Of a DNA stretch of 64,000 nt, positions 63,790 to 64,000 are shown in pieces (position 1 is the stretch's first letter; each line of letters opens with the position of its first letter). The stretch is from Legionella geestiana. GTDB lineage: Bacteria > Pseudomonadota > Gammaproteobacteria > Legionellales > Legionellaceae. Position numbers and translations under genes: made by a program. The notes beneath the pieces were generated by a model that saw nothing but the letters and a program-made list of their open reading frames with translations, made no database searches and was not told the origin of the DNA. Location of the stretch: assembly GCF_004571195.1 (NCBI RefSeq), contig NZ_CP038271.1:1230001-1294000 (forward strand), in the 5' to 3' direction.

Positions 63790-64000
63790 GTCGCCATGCT
63801 GCGGTCTATGTGGGAGGCATCGGCTTCTCCAAATTTGCGCTGCTTTTAACAGGTGCGCTGACAGCACAAATTGCGGGCCCTCTTGCCTATGCGCAGTTTG
63901 TGTTGTTTCTCACGTTTGGAAATGTCCTTATCAACCTGTGTTCAATGGGGATTATTCCGCGCATTCTGGCACTTCCTGAAAGCGAAGGTCAGGAAATGCA
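63786..64000 (+). CDS. Polysaccharide flippase-like membrane protein, N-terminal part, cut by the window edge
   Basis: 71 codons from the ATG at 63786 read as a hydrophobic start (YVGGIGFSKFALLLTGALTA, QIAGPLAYAQFVLFLTFGNV). This is the pattern of Wzx-type O-antigen flippases, with GPLAYAQF after the first helix. Function is inferred from position next to the acetyltransferase and the polysaccharide genes; the rest is outside the window. Confidence 0.65.
   Translation, partial: MSRHAAVYVGGIGFSKFALLLTGALTAQIAGPLAYAQFVLFLTFGNVLINLCSMGIIPRILALPESEGQEM

Overview
The window reads as chromosome of a Legionella-type gammaproteobacterium. The best evidence is a tandem pair of Legionella major outer membrane protein (MOMP) homologues at about 24.6-26.6 kb. 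Further support comes from a stand-alone tatC, a VirK-family protein, and several genes that look like Dot/Icm effectors: a eukaryotic-like protein kinase, a protein ending in a CaaX prenylation box, and a tandem pair of large paralogues. Base composition looks close to half G+C, higher than L. pneumophila, so a high-GC member of the family is likely. The species cannot be fixed from this window.

Layout. 0-8.5 kb: smpB (cut by the edge), bcp, a PIN-PhoH ATPase, guaC, an esterase, a secreted M42 peptidase, a DUF2807-type lipoprotein, an RNase T2, a TrmY-like SPOUT methyltransferase and a secreted His-motif protein. 8.5-9.15 kb: an array of 129-bp tandem repeats built from hairpins, some with compensatory base changes. 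9.15-15.1 kb (minus): an aa3-type cytochrome oxidase cluster (tetraheme cytochrome c, coxB with fused cytochrome c, coxA, ctaG, coxC). 15.3-22.4 kb: a Rieske protein, a virK gene bracketed by inverted repeats, rsmE-trxA-rho, psd, tRNA-Leu(CAG) and brnQ. 22.4-24.6 kb: a gene-poor stretch with palindromes, an unknown ORF and a decayed ABC-F gene. 24.6-34.8 kb: two MOMP genes, pyrC-rnt, grxD-ahpC, sodB, argD, a protein kinase, apaH and a TraI_2-like gene. 34.9-38.7 kb: an NfrA/NfrB-like exopolysaccharide pair carrying two c-di-GMP-type MshEN motifs. 38.8-42.6 kb: unknowns, rsmA, tatC and hspQ. 42.6-47.2 kb: an effector-like island (CaaX protein divergent from two paralogues). 47.1-49.3 kb: fre-ubiD. 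49.4-52.2 kb: a secreted isochorismatase-fold protein and an OafA-type acyltransferase broken by one in-frame TGA. 52.2-64 kb: a surface polysaccharide locus with seven minus-strand genes (Wzz-like, heparinase II/III, GT4, priming sugar transferase, DegT aminotransferase, fused dehydrogenase/oxidoreductase, second heparinase II/III) divergent from an acetyltransferase and a flippase that runs off the edge.

Housekeeping genes are dense, with short gaps and several small overlaps. The accessory interest lies in the repeat array, the effector-like island, the kinase next to argD, the NfrAB-like pair and the polysaccharide locus. Everything here was read by eye, with no database search. Family names rest on recognisable motifs, and start sites were chosen from Shine-Dalgarno (SD) spacing and family length.
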